Below, in pieces: positions 17,038 through 26,114 of a stretch of 64,000 bases of DNA. The notes beneath the pieces were generated by a model that saw nothing but the letters and a program-made list of their open reading frames with translations, did not search any database and was not told where the DNA came from. Origin of the DNA: UBA946 sp031550725 (GTDB lineage: Bacteria > Bacillota > Clostridia > Oscillospirales > Ruminococcaceae); the NCBI GenBank assembly GCA_031550725.1, contig JAVBOH010000021.1, positions 62,001 through 126,000 of the forward strand. Reading direction: 5' to 3'. A program made the translations under genes and the position numbers. The stretch's first letter is position 1. The number at the start of each line of letters is the position of its first letter.

Positions 17038-17654
17038 AATTTTATCACAGCTTTCTTGGGACATATTTTATAGCAATTTCCACAATGCAGACAATGCTCT
17101 TTTTTTATAATAACTGGTTTTACTGTTATGTCAATGCACTTTTGAGGACATAAGCTATAACATAGCTTGCAGCCAATACATTCATCATTTACATAATAAC
17201 CATCAGTATTTATATTTGTATTACCAAAACAAAAATTATCACGTTCAATAGGCTTTTTTGACAGGTCAAACCATTCTCCTGTACCATCATAAATCTGAAA
17301 TACAGTTAAGGCAGTTCTTGATTTTTCATCAGGATAAATTTCATTCATATACGGATTTTTATCGAAAAGTACAGACAGCATATCACTGCCAATTTCACGC
17401 ACTTTACCTCTGATTGAAACTGCAATACATGATAATGTATCTTCACCTTTCATGCCTGTCAAAGCAATATTCGGTTTGTTTTTAAGTCTTTCATAAAAGC
17501 TCTTGCCTTTTGCTGTCAGAAAATAAAGGCTTTCATCATCATAATCCATAATATCAATTGCACATGTTACCGGAAGTCTGTTTTCATCAACTGTTGCTAT
17601 AACAGTGGAATGTATTTCATTAACAATAAATCCTAGATAATCTTTATTTCCCAT
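17034..17654 (-). CDS. Pyridoxamine 5'-phosphate oxidase-like flavoprotein with two 4Fe-4S clusters
   Basis: 206 residues. The N-terminal ~125 residues form the split-barrel FMN-binding fold of the PNPOx-like family (YLGFIVNEIHSTVIATVDENRLPVTCAID). The C-terminal ferredoxin part carries CIGCKLCYSLCP and CLHCGNCYKICP, each binding a 4Fe-4S cluster. The fusion suggests electron transfer to a flavin. It lies 8 bp after the riboflavin importer and is coupled to the macrodomain gene; it could be a redox partner or a target of the ADP-ribosylation pair (inference). Confidence 0.88.
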   Translation of the reverse strand: MGNKDYLGFIVNEIHSTVIATVDENRLPVTCAIDIMDYDDESLYFLTAKGKSFYERLKNKPNIALTGMKGEDTLSCIAVSIRGKVREIGSDMLSVLFDKNPYMNEIYPDEKSRTALTVFQIYDGTGEWFDLSKKPIERDNFCFGNTNINTDGYYVNDECIGCKLCYSLCPQKCIDITVKPVIIKKEHCLHCGNCYKICPKKAVIKL

Positions 17655-17662
17655 TTTAGTAC

Positions 17663-18268
17663 CTATATACCTTTCAATATCGGTGTAAGTCTTTTATATG
17701 ATAACATAGTAATCAAGCTTATTACAAGTCCTTTAAGTATATTGAACGGAAGTGCATTAAGCAATACAACATCAGCTTTTGTTTTAATAAACGGAATAAA
17801 CTCTCCAAATGAAGCTATAACCTGTTCAATTGGCATGAACATTTCAAACATTGGCAGCAAAACAAAATAATTCATAATAGCTGCCATAATTCCCATAACT
17901 ACACTTGCAATTATACAGGAAATCCATGCTGTTTTCTTTGTTTTATTAAACCTGTAAATCATTCCTGCTGTAAACGCAAAGCTTGCACCCATAGCGAAAT
18001 TTGCGAGTTCTCCAACTCCTCCAGTTGAGGTCGATAATAACTGTAAAGCATTTTTCACAAGTTCAATTGTTACACCAACTATTGGACCAAAAGCAAATGC
18101 TCCGATTAATGCAGGCAAGTCAGATAAATCCATTTTTGCAAATGATGGTGATAAAGGAACAGGAAACTCGATAAATGCCAGTAAATACGAAACTGCTGAA
18201 AGCATTGCTGTTACTGTAAGAGTTCTGATTTTTGATGAATTGCTTACTAATTTTTTAGTAATAACCAT
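17663..18268 (-). CDS. ribU: ECF-type riboflavin transporter, substrate-binding S component
   Basis: About 201 residues with six predicted membrane helices. FAKMDLSDLPALIGAFAFGP and the following GVTIELVKNALQLL match RibU proteins, which bind riboflavin and work with the shared EcfA/A'/T energy module (not in this window). Start placed at 18268, where GAGGTG sits 7 nt upstream; upstream codons to 18313 run into the terminator hairpin. First gene of the RibU-flavoprotein-macrodomain-SirTM operon. No FMN riboswitch fits in the ~80-nt gap upstream. Confidence 0.88.
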   Translation of the reverse strand: MVITKKLVSNSSKIRTLTVTAMLSAVSYLLAFIEFPVPLSPSFAKMDLSDLPALIGAFAFGPIVGVTIELVKNALQLLSTSTGGVGELANFAMGASFAFTAGMIYRFNKTKKTAWISCIIASVVMGIMAAIMNYFVLLPMFEMFMPIEQVIASFGEFIPFIKTKADVVLLNALPFNILKGLVISLITMLSYKRLTPILKGI

Positions 18269-18294
18269 GATACACCTCACATAATATTTGTTAA

Positions 18295-18330
18295 TCGAAA
18301 GCCACTCATACAATCAGAGTGGCTTTCGTC
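18295..18330 (-). terminator. Terminator after PNPOx-family gene
   Basis: AAAGCCACTC (18298-18307) pairs with GAGTGGCTTT (18317-18326). It ends the minus-strand gene at 18350 and isolates the ribU operon. Confidence 0.75.
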
Positions 18331-18349
18331 ATATCTTCTTTGGTAATTA

Positions 18350-18751
18350 TTATAATGTGTATTCCTTTGGTGGATTGCCGCTAAAATCAGCAATTACAGC
18401 CTTTGCATCTTCAAGATAGAATACTTCAAAGATAGGATTATCAGCAGTATTATACTGTCCTTTAACGATTGGATTGTTCATACAACCCTCTTTAACAGCC
18501 ATGTTATTTTCAAAAACAACCTTACCATTCAATCGTATCCAAGCATATTCAGGACTTGATACAGAAACCTCAACATAAGGATTTTTCTGCATATCCTTAT
18601 ATACATCCTTTTGGTTGTTTGTGCAGAACCATAGCTTGCCATCCTTTTCAAAACAGAACATAAAAGGTCTGCACTTTGCTTTACCGTCTGTACCTACTGT
18701 TGCAAGAAACTGTACTGGATTTGCCTCTAAAAATTTTACTACATCATTCAT
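18350..18751 (-). CDS. Pyridoxamine 5'-phosphate oxidase family protein
   Basis: About 133 residues with the FMN-binding split barrel: NPVQFLATVGTDGKAKCRPFMF at the N-terminus, a middle LWFCTNNQKDVYKDMQKNPYVEVS that contacts FMN phosphate, and ...YAWIRLNGKVVFE. Substrate unknown; relatives reduce quinones or other small molecules. Start ATG at 18751, with GGAGGATATCATT upstream; the upstream ATG overlaps this ribosome site. Divergent from an HxlR regulator, which usually controls such a neighbour. Confidence 0.88.
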   Translation of the reverse strand: MNDVVKFLEANPVQFLATVGTDGKAKCRPFMFCFEKDGKLWFCTNNQKDVYKDMQKNPYVEVSVSSPEYAWIRLNGKVVFENNMAVKEGCMNNPIVKGQYNTADNPIFEVFYLEDAKAVIADFSGNPPKEYTL

Positions 18752-18822
18752 AATGATATCCTCCATTAAAATATAAATTTGTTACGGAGAAATTTAAGCG
18801 CTTAATTTCTTTCCTTGATATT

Positions 18823-18851
18823 ATGATAACACCAATCTGTATGCTTGTAAA
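18823..18851 (-). promoter_or_regulatory. Promoter of the PNPOx-family gene
   Basis: On the minus strand TTTACA (18846-18851), 17 bp, TATCAT (18823-18828). Just upstream, TTACCTCTAGGTGA (18885-18898) is a near-palindrome and may be an HxlR site. Confidence 0.65.
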
Positions 18852-18931
18852 GTACGCACTTTATTGTGGTATAGTTACCTCTAGGTGACAATTGCGTATT
18901 TATGAGGTTTAATACGATAAAAAAATTTACA

Positions 18932-18960
18932 TTGAAAGTTATAGTAATATATGATATAAT
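18932..18960 (+). promoter_or_regulatory. Promoter of the HxlR gene
   Basis: TTGAAA (18932-18937), 17 bp, TATAAT (18955-18960), about 58 bp before the HxlR start. Confidence 0.7.
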
Positions 18961-19017
18961 AGCCTAAATGGATTATACATCCGAAAATAAACTATTACGA
19001 TAATTGGAGGTATACAT

Positions 19018-19344
19018 ATGTCTGAAAAAATACAGTTGCCTGCTTGTCCTGTTGAAACAACATTAATGCTTATCGGTGATAAGTGGAAAGTTTTAATACT
19101 TCGTGATTTAATGGATGATACCAAACGTTTTGGCGAATTAAGGCGTTCTATTGGTAATGTTTCACAGAAGGTACTTACTGCTAATCTGCGTGATATGGAG
19201 GATAAGGGAATTTTAACAAGAACTGTTTATGCAGAAGTTCCTCCAAGAGTTGAATACTCTCTTACAGACTTAGGCAGAAGTCTTTCTCCTATACTTGATG
19301 CAATGACAGCGTGGGGTGATGATTACAAGGCGAATTATGCATAA
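19018..19344 (+). CDS. HxlR-family winged-helix regulator
   Basis: 108 residues. CPVETTLMLIGDKWKVLILRDL at the N-terminus (conserved Cys13 and the GDKW helix) and RFGELRRSIGNVSQKVLTANLRDMEDKGI form the recognition part; the wing is RVEYSLTDLG. HxlR proteins often sense electrophiles or redox state through the N-terminal Cys and control a divergent oxidoreductase, here the PNPOx-family gene. GGAGG provides the start. Confidence 0.93.
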   Translation: MSEKIQLPACPVETTLMLIGDKWKVLILRDLMDDTKRFGELRRSIGNVSQKVLTANLRDMEDKGILTRTVYAEVPPRVEYSLTDLGRSLSPILDAMTAWGDDYKANYA

Positions 19345-19383
19345 ATATATTTTCGGTATTAAAACAGCATGTAATAAAAAACA

Positions 19384-19420
19384 AAGCAATCTGAATTTTG
19401 AGATTCAGATTGCTTTTTAG
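19384..19420 (+). terminator. Terminator after HxlR gene
   Basis: AAGCAATCTGAAT pairs with ATTCAGATTGCTT, followed by TTTAG. Confidence 0.85.
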
Positions 19421-19558
19421 TTTACTACCTATTTTACTATTAGAAAAAATATTAAACCTTTATAAAAAGCAATAGTTTTGTATCCATAATCTTTTAGGTA
19501 ACAATATGCTAATTATATTAGGTGAAGTTTTTATATACTGAGTGGATTAAATAAGTTG

Positions 19559-20141
19559 TCAGACAATATCAGGTGCATTTCTTAGCAGCTCAGGAATAGA
19601 AACCCGCAAAACCAACGAAAGATATTGAATAGTTTTCTCTTTACTGCGGAGCTTATTCCCTTTAAACCATTCAATTATCATTCCAGCTATTGCTTCGCTG
19701 TACATTCCACATAGGAACAATTTAAAATCATCAGAAACCTTAAGTGAAAGTTCTTTTTCTGCACCATCAATAAAAATCCTGACAATATCATTAAAGTCAT
19801 TAAATAAAAACCGTTTCATTTCATCCCTGCCGAGTGAATCATATGCACAATTGAGGATATGATTATTTACTTCAACATAATCAATTACAAATGCAATTGC
19901 TTCCTCATAATCCACCAGTAAATCAAACTGCTTCACTATTTCAATAGCTTCCTGTTCAAGCATCCATTTGAGCAAAGAATATATATCCTCAAAATGATAA
20001 TAAAACGTTTTTCTGTTTACGTTGCAATCGGTTATAATCTCAGTTACGGTAATTTTACTTAGTGGCTTTATATTCATATGCTTTTTCAGTGATGCTGAAA
20101 GAGCTTTTTTTGTGTTTAATGACGTTTCTTCATGTTTCATA
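19559..20141 (-). CDS. TetR/AcrR-family regulator
   Basis: About 193 residues. The N-terminal HTH KITVTEIITDCNVNRKTFYYHFEDIYSLLKWML (about 29-62) is typical of TetR, close to the dihydroxyacetone kinase-regulator-like subfamily. The C-terminal half is helical and would bind an inducer. The upstream ATG at 20153 is also possible. It is divergent from the MMPL transporter operon and faces a region rich in inverted repeats, so it probably represses that operon and itself. Confidence 0.9.
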
Positions 20142-20284
20142 TTAATGCCCATGCCTTTCCTGCACAAATTGCCATGAAATTCAGCATGGGCATCCGTGTC
20201 GTTTTTATTATTATTTTGAGTACATCTTTCACGTTAATACTCATTCCTTTCTTAGCACAAACTTCTCATGTATTTATTATACAC

Positions 20285-20354
20285 TTGTCCATGAAAAATA
20301 CAATGGACAATATGGGTAATTTGTATAACAAATTTTTGGGTAACAAATAATTTG
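20285..20354. promoter_or_regulatory. Operator cluster between tetR and the MMPL operon
   Basis: Three inverted repeats: TTGTCCAT/ATGGACAA (20285-20310), AATTTGT-ATA-ACAAATT (20318-20334) and CAAATAATTTG (20344-20354). On the minus strand TATAAT follows the first repeat by a few bases, placing it across the tetR promoter spacer. This fits autorepression by TetR; which repeat is bound is unknown. Confidence 0.6.
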
Positions 20355-20479
20355 AGTAACAAATTTATTACCCAAATTGCTTGTCTTTGTCCGATTTTAC
20401 ACAAAACCATATACATTGACCGTTTTAATGTACATGGCTTACATGTATAATCATGAATGTAGGAAAGAGGTGTATTTGT

Positions 20480-20791
20480 GTGGAGGAAAAATATGATATT
20501 GTTATGACAGTTCCAATTGGAAAGCGACATGGTAATATGTATGTTCAAATAAATGGAGATGAAATCAGTGGTACTATTGACATTCTCGGAGCAAGTGAAA
20601 GCTTTTCGGGAACTATCCAAAATGATGGATGCTTTGAAATAATAGGCAATTTGAAAACTCTTGTAAGTACAATCCCATATCATTCAACTGGAAAGATAAC
20701 TACTGATGAAATTGAGCTTACTCTGCTATGTCCCAAAAATAAATTTTATATAACAGGAAAGGTGACAAATGAAAATGAAACGATTTTATAA
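20480..20791 (+). CDS. Small protein of MMPL operon, function unknown
   Basis: About 103 residues, GTG start chosen because GAGGTG lies 7 nt before it. The product is beta-rich (VMTVPIGKRHGNMYVQINGDEISGTIDILG...) and has no signal peptide or helix; it resembles no family I can name. Its end overlaps the MMPL transporter start by 23 bp, so it is translated with it. It may be a small lipid- or ligand-binding partner (inference). Confidence 0.65.
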   Translation: MEEKYDIVMTVPIGKRHGNMYVQINGDEISGTIDILGASESFSGTIQNDGCFEIIGNLKTLVSTIPYHSTGKITTDEIELTLLCPKNKFYITGKVTNENETIL

Positions 20792-22886
20792 CCAAATAGT
20801 AAATCATCCGAAATTAATAATTATCACATTTTCGGTATTATTTATTATATGCTTTATATGTAAGCAATTAGTTGCTGTTAATTATGATATGAATGATTAT
20901 CTGCCATCTGAAAGTCCGTCAACTATTGCACTTGAAGTTATGGAAAATGAATATGACGGCGGTATTCCAAACGCTCGTGTCATGATAGAAAACTGCACAA
21001 TTCCACAAGCACTTGAGTATAAAAATCAAATCATGTGCGTTGACGGTGTAACTGATGTTACATGGCTTGATGATGTAACGGATATTACTATACCTCTGGA
21101 ATTTATGGATAGTGCAAATACAGAAAACTATTATAAAGATTGCAATGCCTTGTTTTCGGTAACAATTACTGAGGATAAACGTATTGATGCAGTTGCTGAA
21201 ATAAGAGAAATAATCGGTGAAAATAATGCTATGACAGGTTCTGCTGTTTCTACTGCTGCTGCTACAACCAGCACTGTAAATGAGGTATCCAAAATTGCAA
21301 TCGTTGGAGTATTATTTGTATTATTCGTATTGCTTTTAACTACAACATCCTGGGCAGAGCCATTCATAATACTAATCGGACTTGGTATTGCTGTTGTTAT
21401 AAATGCTGGCAGTAACTTAATTTTCGGTGAAGTTTCATTTGTAACAAATGCTGCAGGAAACATATTGCAGCTTGCTGTTTCACTTGATTATTCTGTATTT
21501 TTACTGCACCGTTTTGTTGAATGCCGTGAGAAAAATTCTGATGTAAAATGTGCTATGGTTGATGCTTTGACACAATCCACAACATCCATTCTTTCAAGTG
21601 GACTTACAACAGTTATCGGATTTTTAGCATTATGCTTAATGCAGTTTAAAATCGGTCCTGATTTAGGTTTAGCACTTGCAAAGGGTATTTCAATAAGTCT
21701 TATAACAGTGTTTGTTTTCATGCCAGTATTAATTCTTGGTACATACAAGCTGATTGATAAAACAAAGCATCGCTCTTTTATGCCATCCTTTAAAACATTC
21801 GGAAAAGTAATACTTAAAATAATGATACCATGTGCATGTGTGTTTGCAATTTTGATTGTACCATGTTATCTTGCATCAAATTCCAACAGCTTTTATTATG
21901 GTGCATCACATATTTTCGGCACAGAAACTAAACTTGGCGCTGATACAGAAAAAATCGAGCAAACCTTTGGGAAAAGTGACACCTATGTCCTAATGATACC
22001 AAAGAATTATAATTCTTTGAATATCAATTCTTCAGAAGATACAGTAATTCAAAAGGATTTATCACATGAATTAAATGAATTGCCACAGGTTAAAAGCATA
22101 CTATCATATGTTGATACAGTAGGCTCAGAAATCCCTGAACAGTATCTTGATGAAAATACTTTATCAAAGCTCAATTCTGATAAATATACTAGAATGGTGT
22201 TATCCGTTGATGTAGATTATGAGGGTGATGAAACCTTTTCACTAATCGAAAATATAAGAGGAATAGCAGAAAAATATTATCCTAGTGAATGGTATCTTGC
22301 AGGTGAAGGTGTATCAACCTATGACTTGATGGATACAGTTACAGACGACATGGTTAAGGTTAATTTACTTGCAATCGGAGCAGTATTCCTCGTACTTTTA
22401 CTTACAATGAAATCAGTGTCATTACCTGTAATTTTAGTGCTTGGAATTGAAACTGCTATATGGATAAATCTATCGTTCACATATTTTGCAAACAGCACAA
22501 TTTTCTATATTGCATACTTAATAATAAGCTCAATTCAACTTGGTGCAACAGTGGATTATGCAATTTTATTCACTGACAGATACAAGGAATTCAGACAAAC
22601 ACAGGATAAAAAATCATCTATCATAAGTACAATATCAGCTTGTACAGTATCAATAATGACATCCGCAAGTGTACTCACCGTTGTAGGATTTTTACTTGGA
22701 ATTATATCAACTCATGGTCTTTTATCACAGCTTGGATTTTTCCTTGGCAGAGGAACATTATGCTCACTTGTCATTGTATTGTTTGTACTGCCAGCATTAT
22801 TATATCTGTTCGATGGTTTGTTCATAAAGAAAAAACAGGGCATAAAATCATATTCAAATTCTAAACAAGTGGAGGTACGTTCATAA
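20769..22886 (+). CDS. MMPL/RND-family membrane transporter
   Basis: 705 residues with the two-fold MMPL layout: helix 1 (about 14-32), an extracytoplasmic loop, five helices (~175-330), then a second large loop (~365-525) and five more helices (~530-690). Conserved segments LAVSLDYSVFLLHRF and LGATVDYAILFTDRY are the paired D-Y motifs of the proton path. YdfJ/HpnN-type transporters export lipids or drugs. Followed with a 1-nt overlap by a secreted heptad-repeat protein, a constant companion of this transporter class in Firmicutes. Probably repressed by the divergent TetR. Confidence 0.93.
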   Translation: MKMKRFYNQIVNHPKLIIITFSVLFIICFICKQLVAVNYDMNDYLPSESPSTIALEVMENEYDGGIPNARVMIENCTIPQALEYKNQIMCVDGVTDVTWLDDVTDITIPLEFMDSANTENYYKDCNALFSVTITEDKRIDAVAEIREIIGENNAMTGSAVSTAAATTSTVNEVSKIAIVGVLFVLFVLLLTTTSWAEPFIILIGLGIAVVINAGSNLIFGEVSFVTNAAGNILQLAVSLDYSVFLLHRFVECREKNSDVKCAMVDALTQSTTSILSSGLTTVIGFLALCLMQFKIGPDLGLALAKGISISLITVFVFMPVLILGTYKLIDKTKHRSFMPSFKTFGKVILKIMIPCACVFAILIVPCYLASNSNSFYYGASHIFGTETKLGADTEKIEQTFGKSDTYVLMIPKNYNSLNINSSEDTVIQKDLSHELNELPQVKSILSYVDTVGSEIPEQYLDENTLSKLNSDKYTRMVLSVDVDYEGDETFSLIENIRGIAEKYYPSEWYLAGEGVSTYDLMDTVTDDMVKVNLLAIGAVFLVLLLTMKSVSLPVILVLGIETAIWINLSFTYFANSTIFYIAYLIISSIQLGATVDYAILFTDRYKEFRQTQDKKSSIISTISACTVSIMTSASVLTVVGFLLGIISTHGLLSQLGFFLGRGTLCSLVIVLFVLPALLYLFDGLFIKKKQGIKSYSNSKQVEVRS

Positions 22887-24868
22887 TGAAAAATACAAAG
22901 AAAATTGTTGCTCTTATTCTAGCATTATCAATGATAAGTTCGCTGTCTTTATCAGCATATGCAAACAGTACAGTAACCCCAAAGGAAGAAGTTATATACA
23001 TTATCACTGATGCAAACGGAAATGTTAATACCATAAATGCAGTTAATATTTTTGGTACTGGTGATGTAATAGATTATGGTGATTATACAGCCGTAAAAAT
23101 GCTTACAACAAATGATAAAATCATTCAGGACAATGATAAAATAACATTCACATCAAATACAGATAAGGTGTATTATCAAGGAACAATAAACGAAAAACAA
23201 ATTCCGTGGAATATATCTATTCGCTATTTTCTTGATGGAATTGAATACTCACAAGCTGAAATTGCTGGTAAAACTGGTGCTCTAGAAATTCATTTTAATA
23301 TATCAAAAAATGAAAAATGCAATGGTGATTTTTATGAAAACTATGCTTTGCAATCCACTTTTTTACTTGATACAAACAAGTGTATTAACATAGTAGCTGA
23401 TGATGCAACCATTGCAAATGTTGGCTCAGATAAGCAACTCACCTACACAATTTTAGCAGGCAGAGGAATTGATACCGTAATCAAAGCTGATGTTACAGAT
23501 TTTGAGATGGATGCAGTATCAATCAACGGAATACAGCTAAATTTAAGCATTGACATTGATGATGAAATACTGCTTGAAAAAGTGAGCGAATTAATGGATG
23601 CTACTAAAAAAATAGGTGATGGCTCAAATGAACTTAATACAGGCGTAAGTGAACTTCAAAATGGAGCAAAATCGCTTAAAGATGGTGCTTCTGCATTAAA
23701 TAGCGGTGCAAGCGAGCTTGATAATGGTATTGCCTCATTGAAAACAGGAATTGATACTGTTCAGTCAGGACTTAATACCTTAAACAAGCAATCTGAAACA
23801 TTAACTTCTGGTTCATCACAAATTAAAACAGCTCTCAAAACTATTCAAACAAATTTGAACAATGTATCCATGCAGGCAGATGAATTATCAACACTTACAA
23901 ATGCTTCAAATTCTATTAAAAAGGGTATTGATGATTTATATATTGGTGTTCAGAAATTGCAGAAAAGTTTAGACTATAATCAGTATAAAAGTTTGATGAA
24001 TAGTAATGGTTTAGATATTGATGTACTTAAAGCAGGCAATGAAAAAACTATATCAGAATTATCTTCGCAAATTACTGAACTAAAATCATCATTATCAAAA
24101 ATTCAAGGTGTTACTGGATATGAAAATACTGTAAAAGAACTTAAAACACAGATTGCAAATCTCGAAAATATAGTGACTTTGTTAAAAGGTAATAATGCAT
24201 CTATTACAGGTACAGAAACTTATATTAATACGGTTTCAGCAGGCGTTACAGACTTATCTAATGGAATAAAAGAACTAAAAAACCAGTATACAAAATTTGA
24301 TTTAGCGATTTCAAATTTAGTGAAGAAGTTAAGTGATACTGTTATAAATATGTCAAGTCTTTCTGATGGTATAAATACTTTGGTTGTAAAATATTCAGAG
24401 CTTGATACTGGTATTATTGAGTATACGAATGGAGTTGCAAGCTTAGTTTCAGGGTATAAAATGATTACTGACGGTGCTGAAAATCTAGCACTTGGAAGTA
24501 AGAATTTATTATCTGCCACAAATGAATTATCCTCTGGTGCAGATGAACTATACGACGGAGTTGTAAAACTTTATGAAGGCTTGGCAGAGTTATCTTCTGG
24601 AGCAAATGGGCTTAATTCCAAGACATCTGATATGGACGTACAAATCGAGGAACAAATTGATTGTATGTTATCTGCTATAAGCGGTGGGAATACAGAATTA
24701 AAATCCTTTGTATCAGATAAAAATAAAAATGTTAAGTCAGTACAATTTGTTATTAAAACATCTGCTATTGAAAAAGCAACAGTTGCAGAAGATGTTATAA
24801 CCGAAACTGTTAAGCTTACTTTTTGGCAAAAGCTGCTTAAGCTGTTTGGTTTGTATAAGGGTAATTAG
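22886..24868 (+). CDS. Secreted heptad-repeat (LxxG) coiled-coil protein
   Basis: 660 residues. Signal peptide: basic start MKNTKK, hydrophobic core and an AYA-N cleavage site near residue 27. The N-terminal ~200 residues are a beta-rich domain. Then a long region (about 230-610) repeats a seven-residue pattern of the type L..G...L..G (SELQNGAKSLKDGASALNSG...), as in YhgE/Pip-like proteins. A last weakly hydrophobic stretch with LTFWQKLLKLFGLYKGN may touch the membrane. ATG overlaps the MMPL stop by 1 nt, so both proteins are made together, probably as an envelope-spanning assembly. Confidence 0.88.
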   Translation: MKNTKKIVALILALSMISSLSLSAYANSTVTPKEEVIYIITDANGNVNTINAVNIFGTGDVIDYGDYTAVKMLTTNDKIIQDNDKITFTSNTDKVYYQGTINEKQIPWNISIRYFLDGIEYSQAEIAGKTGALEIHFNISKNEKCNGDFYENYALQSTFLLDTNKCINIVADDATIANVGSDKQLTYTILAGRGIDTVIKADVTDFEMDAVSINGIQLNLSIDIDDEILLEKVSELMDATKKIGDGSNELNTGVSELQNGAKSLKDGASALNSGASELDNGIASLKTGIDTVQSGLNTLNKQSETLTSGSSQIKTALKTIQTNLNNVSMQADELSTLTNASNSIKKGIDDLYIGVQKLQKSLDYNQYKSLMNSNGLDIDVLKAGNEKTISELSSQITELKSSLSKIQGVTGYENTVKELKTQIANLENIVTLLKGNNASITGTETYINTVSAGVTDLSNGIKELKNQYTKFDLAISNLVKKLSDTVINMSSLSDGINTLVVKYSELDTGIIEYTNGVASLVSGYKMITDGAENLALGSKNLLSATNELSSGADELYDGVVKLYEGLAELSSGANGLNSKTSDMDVQIEEQIDCMLSAISGGNTELKSFVSDKNKNVKSVQFVIKTSAIEKATVAEDVITETVKLTFWQKLLKLFGLYKGN

Positions 24869-25055
24869 TATTAATGACTGTTAGAAAAAGCCTTGTTTCA
24901 CTTATCTGAAAATTTTATTTAAGTGGTGTTTAAAAATCAATGCTTATACCTCTTTCATAGTTAATTAACCATTGTGAGAATTTTTCGATACAGATACATT
25001 TGATAATTTGGAGTAGGAAATCAAGTAAACTTATAGTATGGGATATTCTTATAAA

Positions 25056-25395
25056 CTGGACTTGTCAATAAAAGTGCAGTCAAAAATTTCCCCAAAAATC
25101 GAAACAGCATATTTTTAGATTTTCCGAGCTGTTGGGAAAGCAGCACCGACGAAGTCGGCTTGCCCTTTACAGGTTGTCATAAAAAATGCTACAATGGATA
25201 ACCTGACGGAGATAAGTTAGCATATTTTTGAGTTTCCCTCGCCGTCGGTACCAAGCATATAGCATTTTTTATGGTGTTCTGTCAAGGGTGCGGTAATTAC
25301 GCAGCACTTTGGTTTAGCAGACTTCTATAAACTGCTGGTGGTAATCCATCAGGATTGAAGCTGTTAATTCTATGCGTATTATAATAACCATGTTC
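25056..25395 (-). mobile_element. IS3-family insertion sequence, 3' remnant
   Basis: On the minus strand 25395-25297 encodes the C-terminus of an IS3-type integrase (...YYNTHRINSFNPDGLPPAVYRSLLNQ..., stop), about 32 residues; the catalytic core upstream is gone. Downstream to about 25056 comes a non-coding tail with a perfect 14-bp inverted repeat, CATAAAAAATGCTA and its complement about 70 bp apart, and a CCGACGAAGTCGG hairpin. The outer edge near TGGACTTGTCAATAAAAG may be the element end. The rest of the 24869-25498 gap holds no gene that I can see. Confidence 0.7.
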
Positions 25396-25498
25396 TTATG
25401 AAAATTACAATGTTATGTTTATATGAATAATTATCCTTGTATTTCTAATCCTACTATGCTATAATCAAATAAAAAAAGCAAACAAACGAGGTATGACT

Positions 25499-26077
25499 AT
25501 GAAAACATTACTATTCCTAGCAAAAGGCTTTGAAACGATGGAATTCAGTGCATTTGTTGATGTTTTGGGTTGGGCAAGAGAAAGCTTTGGATATGATACA
25601 GAACTTATAACATGTGGATTTCAAAAGCAGGTTATCAGCACATTCGGTATACCAGTAACAGTCGATACTTTGATAGATGAAATAAACATAGACGATTTTG
25701 ATGCACTTGCAATTCCAGGTGGATTTGAGAGCTATGGCTTTTATGAAGAAGCATATGACGAGAAATTCCTTGATTTGATTAGAGAATTTAATACAAAAGG
25801 AAAGATTATTGCAACCATATGTGTAGCTGCATTACCAGTGGGTAAAAGTGGTGTGCTAGAAAATCGTAATGCTACCACCTATCATTTGAATGGCGGACAA
25901 AGGCAAAATCAGCTTAGAGAATTTGGTGTAAAGGTTGTGAATGAGCCAGTTGTGGTGGATGAAAATATTATAACTTCATATTGCCCTGAAACAGCTCCAA
26001 AGGTAGCGTTTAAACTGCTTGAAATGCTGACTTCGGCTGAGGAGATGAATGTTGTAAGGACTGCGATGGGGTATTAA
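25499..26077 (+). CDS. DJ-1/PfpI-family protein
   Basis: 192 residues of the DJ-1/ThiJ glutamine-amidotransferase-like fold. LIPGGFESYGFY (usual PGG), then the nucleophile elbow IIATICVAALPVGKSG with the Cys in ATICVAA, and TTYHLNGG. Members act as chaperones, glyoxalases or regulators; the exact role is unknown. Start at 25499 because GAGGTATGACT gives proper spacing; the ATG six bases earlier is inside the ribosome site. A YafY-type regulator follows. Confidence 0.88.
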   Translation: MKTLLFLAKGFETMEFSAFVDVLGWARESFGYDTELITCGFQKQVISTFGIPVTVDTLIDEINIDDFDALAIPGGFESYGFYEEAYDEKFLDLIREFNTKGKIIATICVAALPVGKSGVLENRNATTYHLNGGQRQNQLREFGVKVVNEPVVVDENIITSYCPETAPKVAFKLLEMLTSAEEMNVVRTAMGY

Positions 26078-26114
26078 TGCATTAATATCAATTCAATAAA
26101 AAGGTGGTGGAAAT

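Noticed and set aside
18269..18350. FMN riboswitch upstream of ribU
   Set aside because: The gap is only ~80 nt and is largely a terminator hairpin; none of the RFN element core is seen.
20252..20683. 143-codon minus-strand frame across the tetR-MMPL intergenic region
   Set aside because: It covers the operator cluster and the small operon gene in antisense; no ribosome site or family.
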